This document shows positions 6,058 to 7,382 of a stretch of DNA of 7,382 nt, piece after piece (the first letter of the stretch is position 1; every line of letters starts with the position of its first letter). The stretch spans positions 1 to 7,382 of the forward strand of contig JAHFFL010000055.1 in NCBI GenBank assembly GCA_023247955.1. The letters are read 5' to 3'. The position numbers were made by a program, and so were the translations under genes. Origin of the DNA: Candidatus Omnitrophota bacterium. GTDB taxonomy: Bacteria; Omnitrophota; Gorgyraeia; 2-02-FULL-51-18. The notes under the pieces are model-generated. The model made no database searches and was not told where the DNA came from. It saw nothing but the letters and a program-made list of their open reading frames with translations.

Positions 6058-7272
6058 ATCTCTGTCCAACGGGCTCAACAACTGATCGAAGCGCATTGTC
6101 CGCCTCCCCAGGAAGAAAATATTTTCGTCTCGGCGGCTCGCGGCCGCGTGAATGCGCACGACCTGAAATCGCCTTTGCATCTGCCGCTGTTTGACAATTC
6201 TGCGATGGACGGCTTTGCCTTGAAATCGCGTGATACCATGGACGCGACTTTCGAAAATCCCGTCTTGTTGAATGTCAAAGGCATGATCAAAGCCGGAGAT
6301 GCCGGACAACAAATCGTTTTGCGCGATCAAGAGGCCTGCCGGATCATGACCGGGGCGCCGATCCCCCGAAGCGCGGATGCCGTGATTGCCAAAGAGCGCG
6401 CCGTTTTGAAAGACGGTTCTCTCGCCGTCTCATCGCCCGTTTTAAAAGGGACAAACATCCGGCACCGCGGCGAAGAACTGAAAAAAGGGCAAAAGGTTAT
6501 TCCGAAAGGCACTCTCATTAGTCCCGGGACAATCGGATTTTTAGCGACTCTTGGGATCGAGCGGATCTCCGTGTACCGCGCTCCGAAAATCACACTCATC
6601 ACCACGGGGAGTGAGCTGGTTGCCGCCGGCCGTCCTTTGGCGGCGGGGAAGATTTACGATTCCAATACGCCGATGATTCGGGCCGCGCTGGAAGAGATGG
6701 GGATTCGCCCTGTTTTCATCCGGAAACTGGTGGACGAACCCAGGATCATAAAAAAAATTTTGGCCTTCGCTCTAAAGGAAAGTGACCTCATCATCCTGAT
6801 GGGAGGCGTTTCCGTGGGGGACTGCGACTACGTGAAAGACGCGCTTCGCCGGGCCGGTGTGAGTCCTATTTTCTGGAAAGTGAGCCAGAAGCCGGGAAAG
6901 CCGCTGTATTTCGGAAAAAAGAACAAAACGTTGGTGTTCGGCCTGCCCGGAAACCCCGCCGCCGTGTTCACCTGTTTTTATGAGTACGTGTATCCCGCGA
7001 TCCGGATAGGGATGGGCCACAAGGGCCCTTATCTCCGGTCGGGTGTCATGAAGCTGTGTAAACCCGTGCAGGCGGACCCGGAAAAAACACTGTTCCTTAA
7101 AGGAAAAACGGATGAAAACAATGGGGTAGTCCCTCTCAAACGCCAACAATCTCATATGATCTCTTCGTTCTGCGAGGCCGACAGTCTGGTGGTGATTCCG
7201 CCTTCATCCTACGGAATAAGGGCCGGGGAGGAAGCGTTGGTGCACTCATTGCCCCATTTTATGGACGGATGA
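6055..7272 (+). CDS. moeA: Molybdopterin molybdenumtransferase MoeA
   Basis: Inserts molybdate into adenylylated molybdopterin, the last common Moco step, and acts in the cytosol after the MogA-like domain encoded two genes upstream. At 405 residues it is full length. Seen in order: LPLFDNSAMDGFAL (43-56) with Asp52 at the active-site aspartate position; RIMTGAPIP (96-104); GEELKKGQKVIPKGTLISPGTIGFLATLGI (139-168); TGSELV (184-189) with Glu187; GGVSVGDCDYVKDAL (250-264); KPGKPLYFG (279-287); LPGNPAAV (297-304), the MoCF-binding signature; and a C-terminal domain IV from about 330. Catalytic positions known from E. coli MoeA all appear conserved. The N-terminus MISVQRAQQLIEAHCPP matches the family start, so the ATG at 6055 is right even though no good ribosome binding site precedes it. 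The gene also overlaps the start of moaD. Confidence 0.97.
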   Translation: MISVQRAQQLIEAHCPPPQEENIFVSAARGRVNAHDLKSPLHLPLFDNSAMDGFALKSRDTMDATFENPVLLNVKGMIKAGDAGQQIVLRDQEACRIMTGAPIPRSADAVIAKERAVLKDGSLAVSSPVLKGTNIRHRGEELKKGQKVIPKGTLISPGTIGFLATLGIERISVYRAPKITLITTGSELVAAGRPLAAGKIYDSNTPMIRAALEEMGIRPVFIRKLVDEPRIIKKILAFALKESDLIILMGGVSVGDCDYVKDALRRAGVSPIFWKVSQKPGKPLYFGKKNKTLVFGLPGNPAAVFTCFYEYVYPAIRIGMGHKGPYLRSGVMKLCKPVQADPEKTLFLKGKTDENNGVVPLKRQQSHMISSFCEADSLVVIPPSSYGIRAGEEALVHSLPHFMDG

Positions 7273-7382
7273 TGAAAATCGAAGTGTTTTTTTTCGCGGC
7301 GGTCAAGGAAGCGCTGGGGCAATCCGTTCGCGAGATGGAGGTCCCCGAAGGAACCTGCATTCATGAGATCGTGCGACTCTTA
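7272..7382 (+). CDS. moaD: Molybdopterin synthase sulfur carrier subunit MoaD (partial, cut by window end)
   Basis: Small ubiquitin-like protein that carries sulfur as a C-terminal thiocarboxylate for dithiolene formation together with MoaE. Only the first 37 codons are present: the translation begins MKIEVFFFAAVKEALGQ and continues through VREMEVPEGTCIHEIVRLL. The opening beta strand with VFFFAAVKE, followed by a V-P-E-G-T turn and a helix, matches the MoaD/ThiS fold. The diagnostic C-terminal Gly-Gly lies beyond the window. Two adjacent in-frame ATGs exist: 7269 would overlap the moeA stop by 4 bases and 7272 by 1 base. I chose 7272 because GGA at 7263-7265 then lies 6 bases upstream rather than 3. 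A moaE gene downstream would be expected. Confidence 0.85.
   Translation, partial: MKIEVFFFAAVKEALGQSVREMEVPEGTCIHEIVRLL

Noticed and set aside
1..7382. Search for mobile elements, direct repeats, CRISPR arrays, tRNAs or riboswitches (including a Moco riboswitch)
   Set aside because: None could be supported by eye. The window is almost wholly coding and the largest intergenic gap is 19 bases, too short for a Moco riboswitch. Any such leader would lie upstream of base 1.

Overview
The window is one dense, single-strand (+) operon segment from a bacterium that couples nitrate reduction to synthesis of the molybdenum cofactor (Moco) this reduction requires. Six complete genes and one truncated gene fill essentially all 7.4 kb. 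The largest intergenic gap is 19 bases, and several junctions touch or overlap, so there is no gene-free stretch to describe. No tRNA, rRNA, CRISPR array, insertion sequence, terminator or promoter is visible. The operon promoter must lie upstream of base 1 and the operon runs on past base 7382.

Layout: (1) 5-2137, a cytoplasmic-type, single-[4Fe-4S] molybdopterin nitrate reductase of the NasA/NasC/NarB kind. (2) 2157-3389, a 12-helix major facilitator transporter of the NarK/NasA nitrate/nitrite porter family. (3) 3399-4379, moaA, the radical-SAM enzyme of the first Moco step. (4) 4385-5308, a fusion of MoaC (second half of the first step) with a MogA/MoaB-type molybdopterin adenylyltransferase domain. 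(5) 5305-6054, a TauE/SafE-family membrane protein of unknown substrate. (6) 6055-7272, moeA, the molybdenum insertase. (7) from 7272 past the end, the first 37 codons of moaD, the sulfur-carrier subunit of molybdopterin synthase.

How they work together: the porter brings nitrate in (or passes nitrite), and the reductase converts nitrate to nitrite. MoaA plus the MoaC domain convert GTP to cyclic pyranopterin monophosphate. MoaD, with a MoaE expected downstream, would add the dithiolene sulfurs. The MogA-like domain adenylylates molybdopterin and MoeA inserts molybdate. The reductase has the bis-MGD-type fold, so a MobA must be encoded elsewhere. No nitrite reductase and no dedicated electron-transfer partner are in view.

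Organism: bacterial gene organisation, Shine-Dalgarno sequences of the GAGG type and moderate, slightly GC-rich composition. I cannot place it in a phylum from sequence alone. A MoaC-MogA/MoaB fusion near a NarB-like reductase recalls cyanobacterial nitrate-assimilation loci, but that is only a resemblance in gene content. This is mostly a recognisable pathway. The least explained part is the TauE/SafE gene, embedded with overlapping or touching reading frames inside the Moco genes.
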